In this document: piece after piece, positions 38,739 to 51,199 of the stretch
Position numbering within the stretch: the stretch's first letter is position 1
How the letters are laid out: each line of letters opens with the position of its first letter
Source of the DNA: Halocaridina rubra
Lineage: Eukaryota > Arthropoda > Malacostraca > Decapoda > Atyidae
DNA length: 64,000 bases
Direction of reading: 5' to 3'
NCBI GenBank assembly: GCA_037179515.1
Contig: JAXCGZ010009446.1
Coordinates: 202,501-266,500 of the forward strand
Notes under the pieces: model-generated
The model's database searches: none
What the model was told of the DNA's origin: nothing
Seen by the model: only the letters and a program-made list of their open reading frames with translations
Position numbers and translations under genes: made by a program

Positions 38739-41320
38739 TATGTGATTACCTAATTGTAATTACCTAATTGTGCTTACGGTAATGAGATCTATGCTCGCAG
38801 CTCCCCGCCTCAGTGTTAATTATTATATTTGTCCTTAAAATTATGAATTCAGTTAGCATTAACTACCTCCATGCTTAGCGAATACCAATTATAAACTACT
38901 CTTACACAAAAAAAAAATGTACTTCCTTACACCCTTCACAGAAATTTTCTTAAGAAGCTCCAAACTATGACCTCTTGTTCTAGTGCCAGCCATATCAATA
39001 TATCGATCCCTATCCACTCTGTCAAAACCACGAAGGAATATAAAATCCGTCACCATATTCCTCCTTATTCTTATAGCTTCGAGTGATGGTAAGTTTAATT
39101 CATTCAGCCTCTCCTTATAATTGACTTGGCGTATTTAAAGCACCAGTTTCGTGGCATGTCTATGAACTTTTCCAGCTTATTTTTATGCTTTGCAAGTGAG
39201 AATTTCGAAAGGGTGATGCATTTTCAAGCTCTGGCCTCACATGAGTTACATAAATATTTCCAAACATTTCCCTTGTCCATGTGTCTGAAGGTTACCGTTA
39301 CATTTGCTAAGAAAGCATATCTAGTACTTTCTATGCCATATATATTCATCTGCCATCGTGATTACACCAAGATATCTCTCATTCTCTGTCTCTTAAAGTT
39401 CTGCACCTGCTATTGAGTATCCAAGCTTGGGCCTTTTTGCTCTTGTACCCATTCTCATCACCTTACATTTTGAAGTACTGAATTTTACTGATCACTTTTC
39501 ATACAACTCATGCAGAATAATTGGATCTTCATTAAGGTTCTCCTCTATTGTTCTTGTCTTTTACTTTCTTCATAATCATTGCATCATCTGTAAGCATATT
39601 CAAGAATGAATATAAAGACTCTGGTTTGTCATTTACATATGCAAGGAGCAAAAGTGGCCCTAAGCCTGAACCCTGTGGAGGAAGCCCACTGCTAGCCTTA
39701 CTCCATACAAATACTGATTGTCTAATTCTAACCTTCTGTTCCCTTCCTTCTAAATATGTTTTTATTCATTCCAAGACATTTCCACATATTCTTGGCATTA
39801 CTTCAGCTTCTTAATATGTCTGCCCTTTGAATATCTAGGAATATGCACTTAGCCCAGCCATTTATTTCTTATAAGATCCGGCTTACCTATTCATAAAATG
39901 CTAATAAGTCATGCCCTATCTGAAGCCATATTGTCTCACTGATCATAGTTGAAGGATTCCAAGTGAAGAGAGATGCGTTTCTTAGAAGTTTTTCCATAAC
40001 TTTGCAAAATATGCTGGCCAAGGAAACAAACCTTCTATTTAGAGCTGTATCTCTTTGAAGATAGGTACTACGTTTGCTTGTTTCCAGACCTTGGAATCTT
40101 CCTAAATGCCAGCAACTTTTCAGATATGATGCATAGCGCCACCAATATTGGTTTAGCAGATTTGTTTTGTATGTTAGGAGATATGTCATCAGGATCCGTA
40201 ATTATTTGGGTACCTAACATCATTAATGCTTTGTATACCTCTGTAGCTGAGAACTTGAACGTTCTCTGATACCGGCCCTATGATCTTTAATCTCATCAAT
40301 CTGAGGGGGTGGAGTATTTTCTACTGTAATTACTGACTGAAGTTCCTTGTTTAATTCTTTTCCGATCTCTTCATATGTCTCAGTGATGCTTCCATCTGAC
40401 CTCTTTAGCTTTAAAGCCTGACAAAGCTGTGGACAAGTTTGGAATTTCTTTGGCCTTTCTAGTAACATCCTTCTCATAATCCCTCCCTGCCTCACTTCTT
40501 TTACTTAGGTAATAATTTTTTGCTCGTTTGTTAGTCTGCCAGGGATCTATACCTTTTCTCCTCCTGTATCTATTCTATCATTTGTTTCTCCACTCCTTTG
40601 CTCTCGTACACTCATTCTTGAACCATTTCTCTTTTGCATGAATAACTCCTATTTTGATGGATGGCATGCAACAAGTAACTATCTTCCAATATTCCTCACT
40701 AAAGATTTCGAACATCTCTTGTACAGATTCATTGGTAAATAAAGTCATCCAATCAATCATTAATTTTGGTGTATCCTTTTGGATAGTTCCTCCTCATGTC
40801 CTATTCAATTCCTCTACTCTCAGATGATGTAGTCAATCAACAACATACAGTGGTCACATTTTGCAATTAGTGGCTGCTACTCAATTTTCCCAATATCCAA
40901 CACATTTTCTGGGAATGCTACATCAGGCAGTGATGACTCATCCCTACTCCTGGCCTTTGTTGGTTCCAGTACATGTTGATATAGAAATTTTTTTTGTATG
41001 CAATCTAGGAATCTTCCCCCAAAATAATCTCCCCCCACTGTGCAGGTCAAGATTAGTCCAATCAATCTCTCTATGATTAAAATATCCCATAATCAAATTC
41101 GTATGCTCTCTTTCCCGTGTGATATGAACAACTGAGTTTATAGCTTCAATAGTACCAATATGACTTTCCTCTTAAACCTCTAGCATTTGTTGATTCCATG
41201 GTGGGTTATATGCAACAGTTATTATAATGCTCTCTGAATCAGTAGTTATGTGATCACCAAGAAATTCCTTGAACTCACTTTCTATAGCAAAGTTTATTTT
41301 TTCAACCTGAAATCTTTCAG
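38739..41320 (-). mobile_element. CR1-like LINE family A, old diverged copy
   Basis: The 3' terminus (attacctaattgtaattacc) is at 38743. On the minus strand the C-terminal, RT (39540-40080) and endonuclease parts follow (VGGDYFGGRFLDCIQKKFLY at 41030, KINFAIESEFKEFLGDHITT near 41300). Many frameshifts and stops. It is far more diverged from copy 3 than copies 1 and 4 are, so this insertion is older. Confidence 0.85.
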
Positions 41321-41324
41321 TAAA

Positions 41325-42094
41325 CTGGATAATGATAGTCAATGTTTCAAATTGTAAGGAAATGAGATTGGGCACAAGTGAAGAAGGGCCAAGTTTGGGT
41401 ACTCAGTAGCAGGCGCAAAATTTCAAGAAACAGAGAACGAAAGAGATCTGGGAGTTTTGGGAGATTTGTCTCCAGACATTCACAGAACTGGTATAGTAAA
41501 GGGTGCAGATGCTTTCTTGGTTAATATGTGGTTGCCTTCAGACACATGGACAAGGAAATGTTCAGAAATATTAATGCAATTTATGTGAGGCCAAGGCTTG
41601 AATATGTAGCCCCCTTTTGGAATCCGCACTTTAAGAAACATATAAATAAACTGGAAAGACTTCAAATGCATGCTACAAACCTGGTGATAGGGATATGCAA
41701 TGTCAGTTTTGAGGAGAGGTTTAGGGAATCAGAATTACCATAACTTGAAGCTAGAAGGGAGAGGAGATATATAGCGACGTTTTAAATTCCTTCATGGTTT
41801 TGAGAAAGTAAATAGGGAGTAATATTTTGATGTGGGTGGCTTTAAGACTAGCTTCAAAACAATACTTTGCAAGATGTAAGGAAGTACTTTTTTTAGTGTA
41901 ACAGTAGTTAATAATTGAAATCCTCCAAGTGAGGAAGTAATTAATACTAACTGTAATCATTGTTTTAAGGACAAATTTGATAAGTATCACTGAGCATGAA
42001 AATGACACCGATCACGAGAAGGGGAATTACGAGCATTGGGCTCTTTCCCGTAATCACAACTATGTAATTACAATTAGGTAATTACACACAGTCT
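41325..42094 (+). mobile_element. CR1-like LINE family A, old 5'-truncated copy
   Basis: Begins 'tcaatgtttcaaattgtaag' inside ORF2 (cf. NTSKCKVMRMG) and reads VAFRHMDKEMFRNINAIYVR near 41530. It ends with the family terminus (acaattaggtaattacac) near 42094. Divergence is similar to the adjoining minus copy, and their inner ends meet head to head at about 41320. Confidence 0.85.
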
Positions 42095-43252
<1,158 letters not shown>

Positions 43253-43357
43253 AAGGACAAACTCAAATGCAGGTTCCTTGATATGAAAGACTAGTGTTCT
43301 ACCAGTCATACTTCTGAATATTTCAAATATTTATTGTTTTCCTTTGTATACCGCCAG

Positions 43358-43489
43358 GTTCGCAAAGAGGTCGGACATCCAGAACTGGTCTTCAATAATG
43401 CTGGAACTTATGAATACAAACCTTTCCTCTCTCATACTCCAAAAGAAATTCGAAGGCTGATAAATGTCAACTTACTGGGAAACATATGG
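43358..43489 (+). CDS. SDR gene exon 5 (NNAG motif and catalytic Asn, residues 166-209)
   Basis: Forty-four codons, phase 0 to 0, acceptor ATACCGCCAG|GTTCGC and donor ATATGG|GTAAGA. It encodes VRKEVGHPELVFNNAG (NNAG at 178-181, which stabilises the central sheet). The INVNLLGN block follows, with N203 as the first member of the catalytic tetrad. The exon sits 107 bp after the end of a 418-bp (TA)n array. Confidence 0.95.
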
Positions 43490-44402
43490 GTAAGATATAT
43501 TAAAACTTTGTTACTACATTACAAAATCATTATTTTTATATTCCTTTTTGCAATAAAGCAATTTAAAGAGGTGTGGTGCCAAGGACTGGAGATCTCTCTC
43601 TCTCTCCCAGATATTTTCTCATAACTTCAAGACTTTGCTATTTCGGTACTTTGGATATTGGTGTTGCTATTCAGCTTTGTAATGGAATGTTGTGCCATAT
43701 CTGAAAAATGAAATATACTTTCTCCATATAGTCTCATTTGGTGCTCTGGAGTGAATCTGCATTTTTAGATCAACCTTGCCAATGCATAGTAGCTGTAGAT
43801 GGATTTTGGTAATCTGTGGCAGCCAATTAACTGTTCGATTACAAAGAACACTGATCTGTATTTAGGCTTTTGGAAATAGAACGCTTCAGCTCATGGGCAG
43901 TGCCGTTTGGGGTTCTAATGCATTTTATCCCCGATTGTTGGAGAAGGAAAACTCGGTCCTTTGTATTCTCTTCATATCATTTGGTCTGATATGAGAGATA
44001 TCCCTGATAGAGAGAAAAAAGAATACCATCTTGGACTTCCAAGAAGCAAGGAAGAGGAAGTCCACTACATTTTTCCTATATTTTACAATAACTGATAAAA
44101 AAAAGAGACAGAGCATGGTAAGATGAAGCCTTTTTACATCACTTTAAATTGAGCATTAGCCACTTCAACGGGATATGATAACATATTGAAGAAATTTTAG
44201 TTTTATTAACCTCCATTCCATCTTGACATATTATTCAATAAGGAAGCATATGCTTAAGCTTAAAGCATAAACTTAGATACAAAAAAAGCAATCTCCCTAT
44301 GCACAAATATTCTTTTATCGATGCTGTAATGTATACAGTAGGTGCTCTTTGCTCCCTCAAAAATGGGTTTTAAAACTGCATGATGAATTAGTGTTTAATA
44401 TG
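43490..44402. other. Intron 5 left part; no gene seen
   Basis: Unique-looking AT-rich intron DNA between the exon 5 donor and the retroelement. Confidence 0.4.
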
Positions 44403-44407
44403 CATTT

Positions 44408-44589
44408 TGTTTGATGCTCCTTAAATTTGGAGATATTTATAGATAAATGAGGCACAATAATATAGGAGACTGAACGGGCATTATGAACGTTCTTGTCTGC
44501 CCCCTAGTGGGCATCTTTATTACTTTCAATGTAAACAAAACATGGATTCGTTCATTAACAAAATAACAATTATATCAAATATTGTAACA
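44408..44589 (-). repeat. LTR (3' LTR of the Ty3/gypsy element)
   Basis: Starts tgtttgatgctcc on the plus strand and ends attgtaaca. Differs from the other LTR at one site: C at 44417 against T at 48912. Confidence 0.96.
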
Positions 44590-44645
44590 TCCCTCTTTTT
44601 ATGAAGAAAAAAAAATAAGTTATCATCTTGAAAACGAAAAATAAA

Positions 44646-47198
44646 TCACTCTTTGTAAACAACAAAATCATTATATTTAGAGGGTAAAATATTCCTTGTA
44701 CTCCTTGTGATTCTCTTTTGAGGAGTGAAAGACTCTTGAACTCTGAGATTCTCACTTGTTGGGTTCACATGTTTATCCTGTGGAATTTCAACCTGTTGCT
44801 GACTTTGTACTACATTACTAGAATCTTCACTACTGTGATGCGAAACATTTCTTTCATTTGACTTATTAAGGTCTACTCTATTTCTTCTCAACAAACCAGC
44901 ATCAGTTGAAATTTCATAAGATCTCTCGTCTAAACGTTCCTTCACAATACCCTTTTCCCAAGCTTTCTTTCCCATTACAGTGGGTTTTATTCTCACAACA
45001 TCATCTTCCTGTAAAGGATCAAGATCTTTGGCATGCACATTGTAATATTTAGCGGACCTGCTATTTCTATAATGTCTGTTAATCTTAATTTTATCTACAT
45101 TGATCTCAGATGGTTTCAACAACTTTGAAGAAACTGGGAGAAGAGTACGTGTGCGTCTCCCTAGGCTTTTTTGAGCCGGACTGTATTCATCACTGTGAGA
45201 TGGACAATTACGGTAGTCTAATATTGCCAAATAAGGGTCATTATTGCTTTCTATGGCTTTTCTGAGTATGGACTTTGCAGTTTTTACAGCGGATTCTGCC
45301 TGTCCATTAGACTGAGGATGTTTAGGGCTTGACGTACAATGTTCTATATCCCACACTCTTATAAAATTCTGAAATATATCACTTGTAAATTGAGTTCCAC
45401 AGTCACTAACTAAGATGGAAGGAGTACCATACCTTGCAAAATGTGCTTTTAGCTTACGTATAACAGTAGATGCTTTTATATCTTCTAACCTATCAATTTC
45501 CCAGAAATTACTGAAATAGTCTACTGTTACAAGATAAAACTGATTACTCAATTCAAAAATATCTGTGCCAACTTTCTCCCATGGCCTATCAGACACTTCA
45601 TGTGGCATAAGAGTTTCTTTCTGCTGAGATTTTTGAAATTTGCAACAGATTTCACATTGAGAAATATGTTCTTTAATATCACCATTCATACCAGGCCAAT
45701 ATACACACTCACGAGCCCTTCGTAGACAACTTTCTACGCCAATGTGACAAGAGTGAATAGCCTGTTTAATTTCTTTCCTCAAATTGGCAGGAATCACAAC
45801 TCTATCACCTTTAAATACAAGTCCATTCTGTATAGATAGTTCATCTCTAATATGATAATAAGGCAAAACAGTTATAGGTACATTACATTTATACTCTGGC
45901 CACCCATTTGTTATCATATTTGTCACTTCAAGCAAAATTTCATCACTGGCCACAGCATCACGAATTTTCTTTAACCTGTCTTCCCTAATAGGCAAATAAG
46001 ATACAACATTAACATATTCAAAATCATTACCATTTTCAGTTTCACTTAGAAATGATCGAGACAGCAAATCTGCTATATGCATGTTCTTACCAGCAGTATG
46101 CTTAAGTTCAATATTGTATTGCTGTGCAGTCAATAACATGCCTTGTAGCCTCTTTGGTGCTCTATCTAATGGTTTCAAGATTATACTCTGAAGTGGTTTG
46201 TGATCAGTTATAACCAAAGTATGTTGTCCAAAAGTGTACTGATGGAATTTCTTTAAAGCAAACACAATAGCCAGCATTTCTTTCTCTATCTGAGCATACC
46301 TTGTTTCCGTGTCAGTTAGAGCTCTGCTTGCATAAGACAACGGTTTACCACCTTGCATTAGAACTGCACCAAGTCCACATTTGCTAGCATCACACTGTAT
46401 AACTAACTGTTTATTTTGATCATAATAAGCAAGAATTGGAGTCTTAGTGATGCAACACTTAATTTTCTCAAAAGCTCTAGCCTGTTCATCACCCCAACAC
46501 CATTCTTTGTCTTTACGTAAAAGTTGTCGTAAGGGCACCATCAGGTCAGAGAGTCTAGGCATGAATTTTGACAAATAGTTTATCATTCCACTAAAGCATT
46601 GAATCTCAGTGACATTAGTTGGAGCTTTCATCGATACAATTGCTTCAATTTTACTGGGATCTGGCTTAAGGCCTTCATTAGTTATTACATGTCCAAGAAA
46701 TGTTATCTCACTCTTTCTTAATTCAGCCTTTTCTCTGTTAAGATGGATACCATGCTTACGACATCGTTCCAGTAAATTTCTTAAATTTTCATCATGATCT
46801 AACTGTGCTTCTTCTAGAGAATTTCCTATTCCATATACCAAAATGTCATCAGCAATGCATATTATTCCTAGTAAACCATCTAAAGAGTTCTGCAGTCGTT
46901 TCTGAAAAACTTCACTACTGATTGCTAGGCCAAAGGGCAGTCTAAGCCACCGATATCTTCCAAAAGGGGTTTGAAAGGTAGTTGAATGACTTGACTCTTC
47001 ATCCAAAACACAGTGCCAATATCCATTTCTTAAATCTAGTTTAGAGAACACTTTAGCTTGTGCTAATTCAGGTAAAACATCATCGATAATTGGCAAAGGA
47101 TGCATTTCTCTAATTATGGCTTTATTTAATTGCTGAGGATCTATGCAAATTCTTATGTCTTCACTATTTTTCTTAGAAGCTACTACCATGCGACTCAC
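44646..47198 (-). CDS. Ty3/gypsy pol: reverse transcriptase, RNase H, integrase
   Basis: 850 codons open on the minus strand. RT: PLPIIDDVLPELAQAKVFSK, then TPFGRYRWLRLPFG and ADD at 116-118. RNase H: D269 in CDASKCGLGAVL and TDHKPL near 331. Integrase: zinc finger H482-H485/C515-C518-type, catalytic D546, D599 and E635 (35 residues between the last two), then a C-terminal domain with basic patches. The frame has no stop inside. The true pol start is not this ATG: the frame is open further upstream to about 47231 (VDEPTEWVSR), where it meets the broken junction with gag-protease. Confidence 0.94.
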   Translation of the reverse strand: MSRMVVASKKNSEDIRICIDPQQLNKAIIREMHPLPIIDDVLPELAQAKVFSKLDLRNGYWHCVLDEESSHSTTFQTPFGRYRWLRLPFGLAISSEVFQKRLQNSLDGLLGIICIADDILVYGIGNSLEEAQLDHDENLRNLLERCRKHGIHLNREKAELRKSEITFLGHVITNEGLKPDPSKIEAIVSMKAPTNVTEIQCFSGMINYLSKFMPRLSDLMVPLRQLLRKDKEWCWGDEQARAFEKIKCCITKTPILAYYDQNKQLVIQCDASKCGLGAVLMQGGKPLSYASRALTDTETRYAQIEKEMLAIVFALKKFHQYTFGQHTLVITDHKPLQSIILKPLDRAPKRLQGMLLTAQQYNIELKHTAGKNMHIADLLSRSFLSETENGNDFEYVNVVSYLPIREDRLKKIRDAVASDEILLEVTNMITNGWPEYKCNVPITVLPYYHIRDELSIQNGLVFKGDRVVIPANLRKEIKQAIHSCHIGVESCLRRARECVYWPGMNGDIKEHISQCEICCKFQKSQQKETLMPHEVSDRPWEKVGTDIFELSNQFYLVTVDYFSNFWEIDRLEDIKASTVIRKLKAHFARYGTPSILVSDCGTQFTSDIFQNFIRVWDIEHCTSSPKHPQSNGQAESAVKTAKSILRKAIESNNDPYLAILDYRNCPSHSDEYSPAQKSLGRRTRTLLPVSSKLLKPSEINVDKIKINRHYRNSRSAKYYNVHAKDLDPLQEDDVVRIKPTVMGKKAWEKGIVKERLDERSYEISTDAGLLRRNRVDLNKSNERNVSHHSSEDSSNVVQSQQQVEIPQDKHVNPTSENLRVQESFTPQKRITRSTRNILPSKYNDFVVYKE

Positions 47199-47220
47199 CC
47201 ATTCAGTTGGTTCGTCTACT

Positions 47221-48789
47221 TTATAATTTGGATTTTACCTTCCTTTTAAGTTGAATTGGCACTCTACATGAAGATATAGCAAATGGCTTGACTTCTTTGT
47301 CTAAAGTCATATGTACCACCCCAGGTAACTTACCAATTTCATTACAAAACACATCTGAATATTCCTGAAAAACATCAGTATTACAAGATTCACTGTGTAC
47401 AGAACATATGTTATCATAATTGATGGTAAGGAAACCCATCTGTTCTGATGCACATTTTCCTAACAAAGGCATATAATTCTCAGCCACTATAATAAACTCA
47501 ACATTATATCTCTTTGAATTTATCTCATTTTTCACTTTAATTCTACATTTTCCAACTGGTTTGGCTGCAGAATTATTCCACATTTCTAGTTGTAACCCTT
47601 CACTAGATTCAATTTTTACATTATTGGGAACCATATTTCGAGGTAACACATTTACACCTGCTCCGCTATCTATTTGAAATTTGACACTATTTTCACCAAC
47701 TTTCAGATCAGTATATAGATATTTGGATTTCTTTGACACTTTATTCACTTTCATCACTTGCTGTGTACAGGGATTATCATTTTTTTTCACCGTCGTTTCT
47801 TCTGGCTCTCCACGTCTCGTCTGCAACTTGACACCTAGGATATATTCGGCTGGAGTATCTGAACTGGAATCGTCACCGTCCACTGCATTCACACCCATCT
47901 TCTTAGATGCTTGTGCATGTCCATTTTTCTCCAAACATTGAGATTCGAAGTGATTCAGCCTGTTGCAGTAGTTGCATCTCTCTCCATAGGCTGGACATTT
48001 CTTCTTACTCCACACGTGTCTTGTTCCGCAGAACTTACATTTTCGTAGAGCCGTATCCTTCGTTGACAAACTTTGGTTTGACTTAGGCCTATACTGGTTC
48101 TTGTTCACAAAACTTGGGTCCTCACTCTTTCGATCTGCTGAATTTCTACTAGGCCTACTCTGCTTAAAGTTCTTTGTCGATTTATCTTTATTTATGACCG
48201 ACTTTGCTGTATTTTCACTTTTTATCATTTGCATTTGTCTCTGCGATGCTTGATGTGCCTCACAAATTTTGAGCGTATCTATCAATGAAATACATTCTTC
48301 TCTCAGAAATTTCTCTCTGAGTTTATCTTCTTTACAGCCAAAAACTATTTGATCACGAATTGCCTCATCTTTTTCTGCTGCAAAATCACAATCCTTAACC
48401 ATAGTTTTTATTCTAGTAATAAATTCATCCAGGTTCTCATCAGCTTTCTGAGTACAGCATCTAAACCTATATCTTGATGCTATCATTAGCTTCCTAGGGG
48501 CAAAATGCTCATCTAGCTTCTGTAATACCACGTTTAAGTCCTTGCTAGGGTCATCACGAGATCCACTCTCCCCTACAATAACGGGACCAAACTCTATAGC
48601 ATTATACACTCGAAGCAGTTCGTCACCCTCATGGGTCAAAAGTAATGCTACCTTCACTTCACTTGGCTTATCATTTAAACCCGCTGCCAATATATACAGC
48701 TCGAATTTTTGACGAAAAAATCGCCATTCTTGCTCACTTTCGCTCTTTAATGCGAATTTATCTGGAGGGGCTAGATTAGCTGTCACCAT
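47221..48789 (-). CDS. Ty3/gypsy gag and protease
   Basis: 522 codons from an ATG at 48789. The capsid region includes EWRFFRQKFELYILAAGL. Two zinc-knuckle-like motifs follow: a CX2C variant at 251-265 and a canonical CX2CX4HX4C at 272-285 (CNYCNRLNHFESQC). Protease has D374-S375-G376 (FQIDSGAGVNVLP). The frame ends in the first residues of RT (RVPIQLKRKVKSKL) at TAA 47221-47223. Compared with the Ty3/gypsy pattern, about a dozen RT residues between this point and VDEPTEW are absent, which suggests a small deletion with a frameshift and not programmed recoding. Confidence 0.92.
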   Translation of the reverse strand: MVTANLAPPDKFALKSESEQEWRFFRQKFELYILAAGLNDKPSEVKVALLLTHEGDELLRVYNAIEFGPVIVGESGSRDDPSKDLNVVLQKLDEHFAPRKLMIASRYRFRCCTQKADENLDEFITRIKTMVKDCDFAAEKDEAIRDQIVFGCKEDKLREKFLREECISLIDTLKICEAHQASQRQMQMIKSENTAKSVINKDKSTKNFKQSRPSRNSADRKSEDPSFVNKNQYRPKSNQSLSTKDTALRKCKFCGTRHVWSKKKCPAYGERCNYCNRLNHFESQCLEKNGHAQASKKMGVNAVDGDDSSSDTPAEYILGVKLQTRRGEPEETTVKKNDNPCTQQVMKVNKVSKKSKYLYTDLKVGENSVKFQIDSGAGVNVLPRNMVPNNVKIESSEGLQLEMWNNSAAKPVGKCRIKVKNEINSKRYNVEFIIVAENYMPLLGKCASEQMGFLTINYDNICSVHSESCNTDVFQEYSDVFCNEIGKLPGVVHMTLDKEVKPFAISSCRVPIQLKRKVKSKL

Positions 48790-48902
48790 GTCGGTCGGTA
48801 GTCTTATTTACTTAATCAAACAGAAAGATCCTGGATAATACGTAATGCCTTATATTCAAAATGAACAGCAAACCATACTTAGTCTATTGAGCGCTGCCAC
48901 CA

Positions 48903-49084
48903 TGTTTGATGTTCCTTAAATTTGGAGATATTTATAGATAAATGAGGCACAATAATATAGGAGACTGAACGGGCATTATGAACGTTCTTGTCTGCCCCCT
49001 AGTGGGCATCTTTATTACTTTCAATGTAAACAAAACATGGATTCGTTCATTAACAAAATAACAATTATATCAAATATTGTAACA
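48903..49084 (-). repeat. LTR (5' LTR of the Ty3/gypsy element)
   Basis: Same 182 bp as the left LTR except for one base. It should contain the element's promoter, directed leftward. Confidence 0.96.
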
Positions 49085-49147
49085 CATTTGGTCTTTTATC
49101 CACAACCTCATTTCAGGTTTTCACCATGATTATGCCATATATTTCAG

Positions 49148-49277
49148 GTAACTCATGAATTTTTAGGCCATATGTTAGACCATAACAGTGGTCACATCAT
49201 TAGCATCTCTTCTGTGCTTGGCTATATAGGACGTACTAATGTGGTACCCTACTGTGCATCTAAATTTGGAGTGAAAG
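49148..49277 (+). CDS. SDR gene exon 6 (active-site Ser/Tyr/Lys, residues 210-252)
   Basis: The exon starts in phase 0 and ends in phase 1. The acceptor is CATATATTTCAG|GTAACT and the donor GTGAAAG|GTATTT. It encodes GHIISISSVLGYIG with catalytic S231, and thirteen residues later the YCASKFG motif with Y244 and K248. All catalytic residues expected of a classical SDR are present. Its acceptor is only 63 bp beyond the right LTR of the retroelement in intron 5. Confidence 0.95.
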
Positions 49278-49477
49278 GTATTTGTGTTTTACAGATTAAG
49301 TTGTTTCATAATTGTTCTTTTATTATCCCTACAGATCTTCAAAAGCTTTGGAGCTATTACCATTTTGTGTTATTCCTTGGTTTTTTCCTTTTAAAATGGA
49401 AATATTGGGTATCTTTGAGTTTTATGGAACTTGATGATAACAAAATGGGTAAGATATTTTTCTTTAATGTGTATAAC

Positions 49478-49850
49478 ACTGGGACAGTCAAGAAAACTGC
49501 CCTTGTCAATGAAGTCCCGGGCACGAAGAAAACATTAAGACGAAGACAAGTAAAAAGTTAAGGACAAGGCAGATATGAGATCATTATACACAATAGCAAA
49601 AGGACAGACTGAATGAATAGTCGAAGTATGGAGGACCTAGAGATATGGCAGGATTAGGTCCCAAGATGACGATAGATCCAGTTATTGAAGGAAGTTAGCT
49701 TATAAAAATTAGGAAGGACAGAAGGAGGAAAAGCGTTCCAGAGTCTGGAGGTAGATGGGAAGATGCAATTGCTGCACCGACCAATCCGTGAGCTACAAAT
49801 CTCCACACAGTACCTGTAAGACGAAATGATGTCACTTCTCGGTTTCTTTT
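49478..49850 (-). mobile_element. jockey/BS-like LINE, 3' end fragment
   Basis: Same terminus as the LINE at 5829 (cccgggcacgaagaaaacat, then taagacgaagacaag). It extends about 370 bp inward, including the minus-strand FVAHGLVGAAIASSHLPPDS segment. It is 5'-truncated and lies about 200 bp after the exon 6 donor. Confidence 0.8.
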
Positions 49851-49899
49851 ACTGAACTTATATTCCCTTCCATACCTGATATGACCAATAGACTCTAAA

Positions 49900-51199
49900 A
49901 TGTTATCCAATGCTTCGACTATTTTTTTTTTTACTTAAGGATCTAATTTTTTCATGCTTCTGCATAAGACTGTGTAATATTTTGGCCTAAAATATAATCA
50001 GTAGAGGGAGAGCGATAGAAAATGCTTACATATTTTGCAGATTCGTTTTATATAGGTTACTAATATTACTTATGTCTCTGGAAATTATTTCATATCAATG
50101 TTTGGCCCAACTGCAGTAGAACATTTAACCACTAATAATTATTGCAACTTTAATGAGGAGTGTCTGTATTTTAACTTAATATTTTAGGCATAACCCTTCG
50201 ATTATCATTATAGAAAATTATTAAGAATATCTGTAAATACAATATAAGCTTCATAGGGATGGAATATCACATGTGAACCACTCATGCTAATTAGGCACAC
50301 AAAAAATACAAATATCTTTTATATTTTACCATATACTATGTAATTAAACATTTGTATTTTTATTAATGTTTTCAAACTATGTAATTAAACATTTGTATAT
50401 TTATTAATGTTTTCAAATAATGAAAACATTCGAGAACATACGGTATTGTTCTCAGAAATATAGGAGTATGTAATATTGGCAAAGCAATAATATTCAGATA
50501 ATCATGATTGTTATGTTTGGTGACAAAATGCACTCATTAGATTTTACGTTTCATAAATAGTCTAATTTTTATTTAATTTCCTAAGAAGAATCTTAGTTGT
50601 TAAAAATCGTAAAAGGTGAAGAATAAGAGGACGAGATGAAGTAAAGATTAAGAGGAGATTAACATGAAAACAACCTATTCATATTGTCCTCTAGAAGCTG
50701 ATTTCAGGTGTTATGAGGTGAGAGAGATGACAGTATATGGATGAAGTAAATGTGAAAAAGAGTAAGGAGATGAGATGTGACAATGACAATATAATGGTAA
50801 ATGACACAAGACTTAAAGTTGTTGGGAATTTTTAAGTATATTGGTGTGGATGTAGCAGTAGTTTGTAGTTAGATGAGAGTTAGAAGACGAAGTGATAAAG
50901 AGAGTTGCAATGCTGCTTTATGCATGGATTAGGTATGCACAGAGAAATATAATGCAATATAGACGAAGGTTTAGATAGGGCTGAGATGAAGGATTTACAA
51001 GGATTTGTAAAAACTGGTAAAATAGAGTAAAAAATTAAACTTTAGGTAAATATAGGGATGGAAGCTTGATGGAAATGTAAATGATTGCAGTGTTTAGCAA
51101 CTTTGTATACCTGGAGAGGATGCATAATAATATTTGTAAGGGAACTCATAAGAAATATTCATTAGGATTTGATATGCCAAGAAAGAGATAATGGTGTAG
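49900..51199. other. Intron 6 DNA; one short tandem duplication
   Basis: No gene seen. A unit of about 42 bp (actatgtaattaaacatttg plus tatttttattaatgttttcaa) is repeated at about 50334-50374 and 50375-50416. Confidence 0.5.

Larger units (their letters stand above)
44408..49084 (-). mobile_element. Ty3/gypsy-type LTR retrotransposon, structurally complete
   Basis: 4,677 bp, minus strand, in intron 5. It has 182-bp LTRs at both ends (TG..CA), a 5-bp target duplication CATTT (44403-44407 and 49085-49089), and a primer-binding site directly next to the 5' LTR. That site, minus strand TGGTGGCAGCGC at 48891-48902, matches a tRNA-Leu-type 3' end. A purine tract AAAAAGAGGGA (44590-44600, minus strand) abuts the 3' LTR. 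Gag-protease and pol frames fill the interior; no envelope gene. RT motifs (FSKLDLRNGYW, RLPFG, ADD) and DD35E integrase place it with Ty3/gypsy. It is antisense to the SDR gene and removable as intron. One break in the frame is noted at the Gag-protease/pol junction. Confidence 0.96.

Noticed and set aside
49172..49561. Open frame extending exon 6 past 49277 as a longer coding exon
   Set aside because: Past the donor the translation becomes Phe/Leu/Lys-rich intronic sequence and enters a LINE fragment. Splicing to exon 7 restores the SDR fold.
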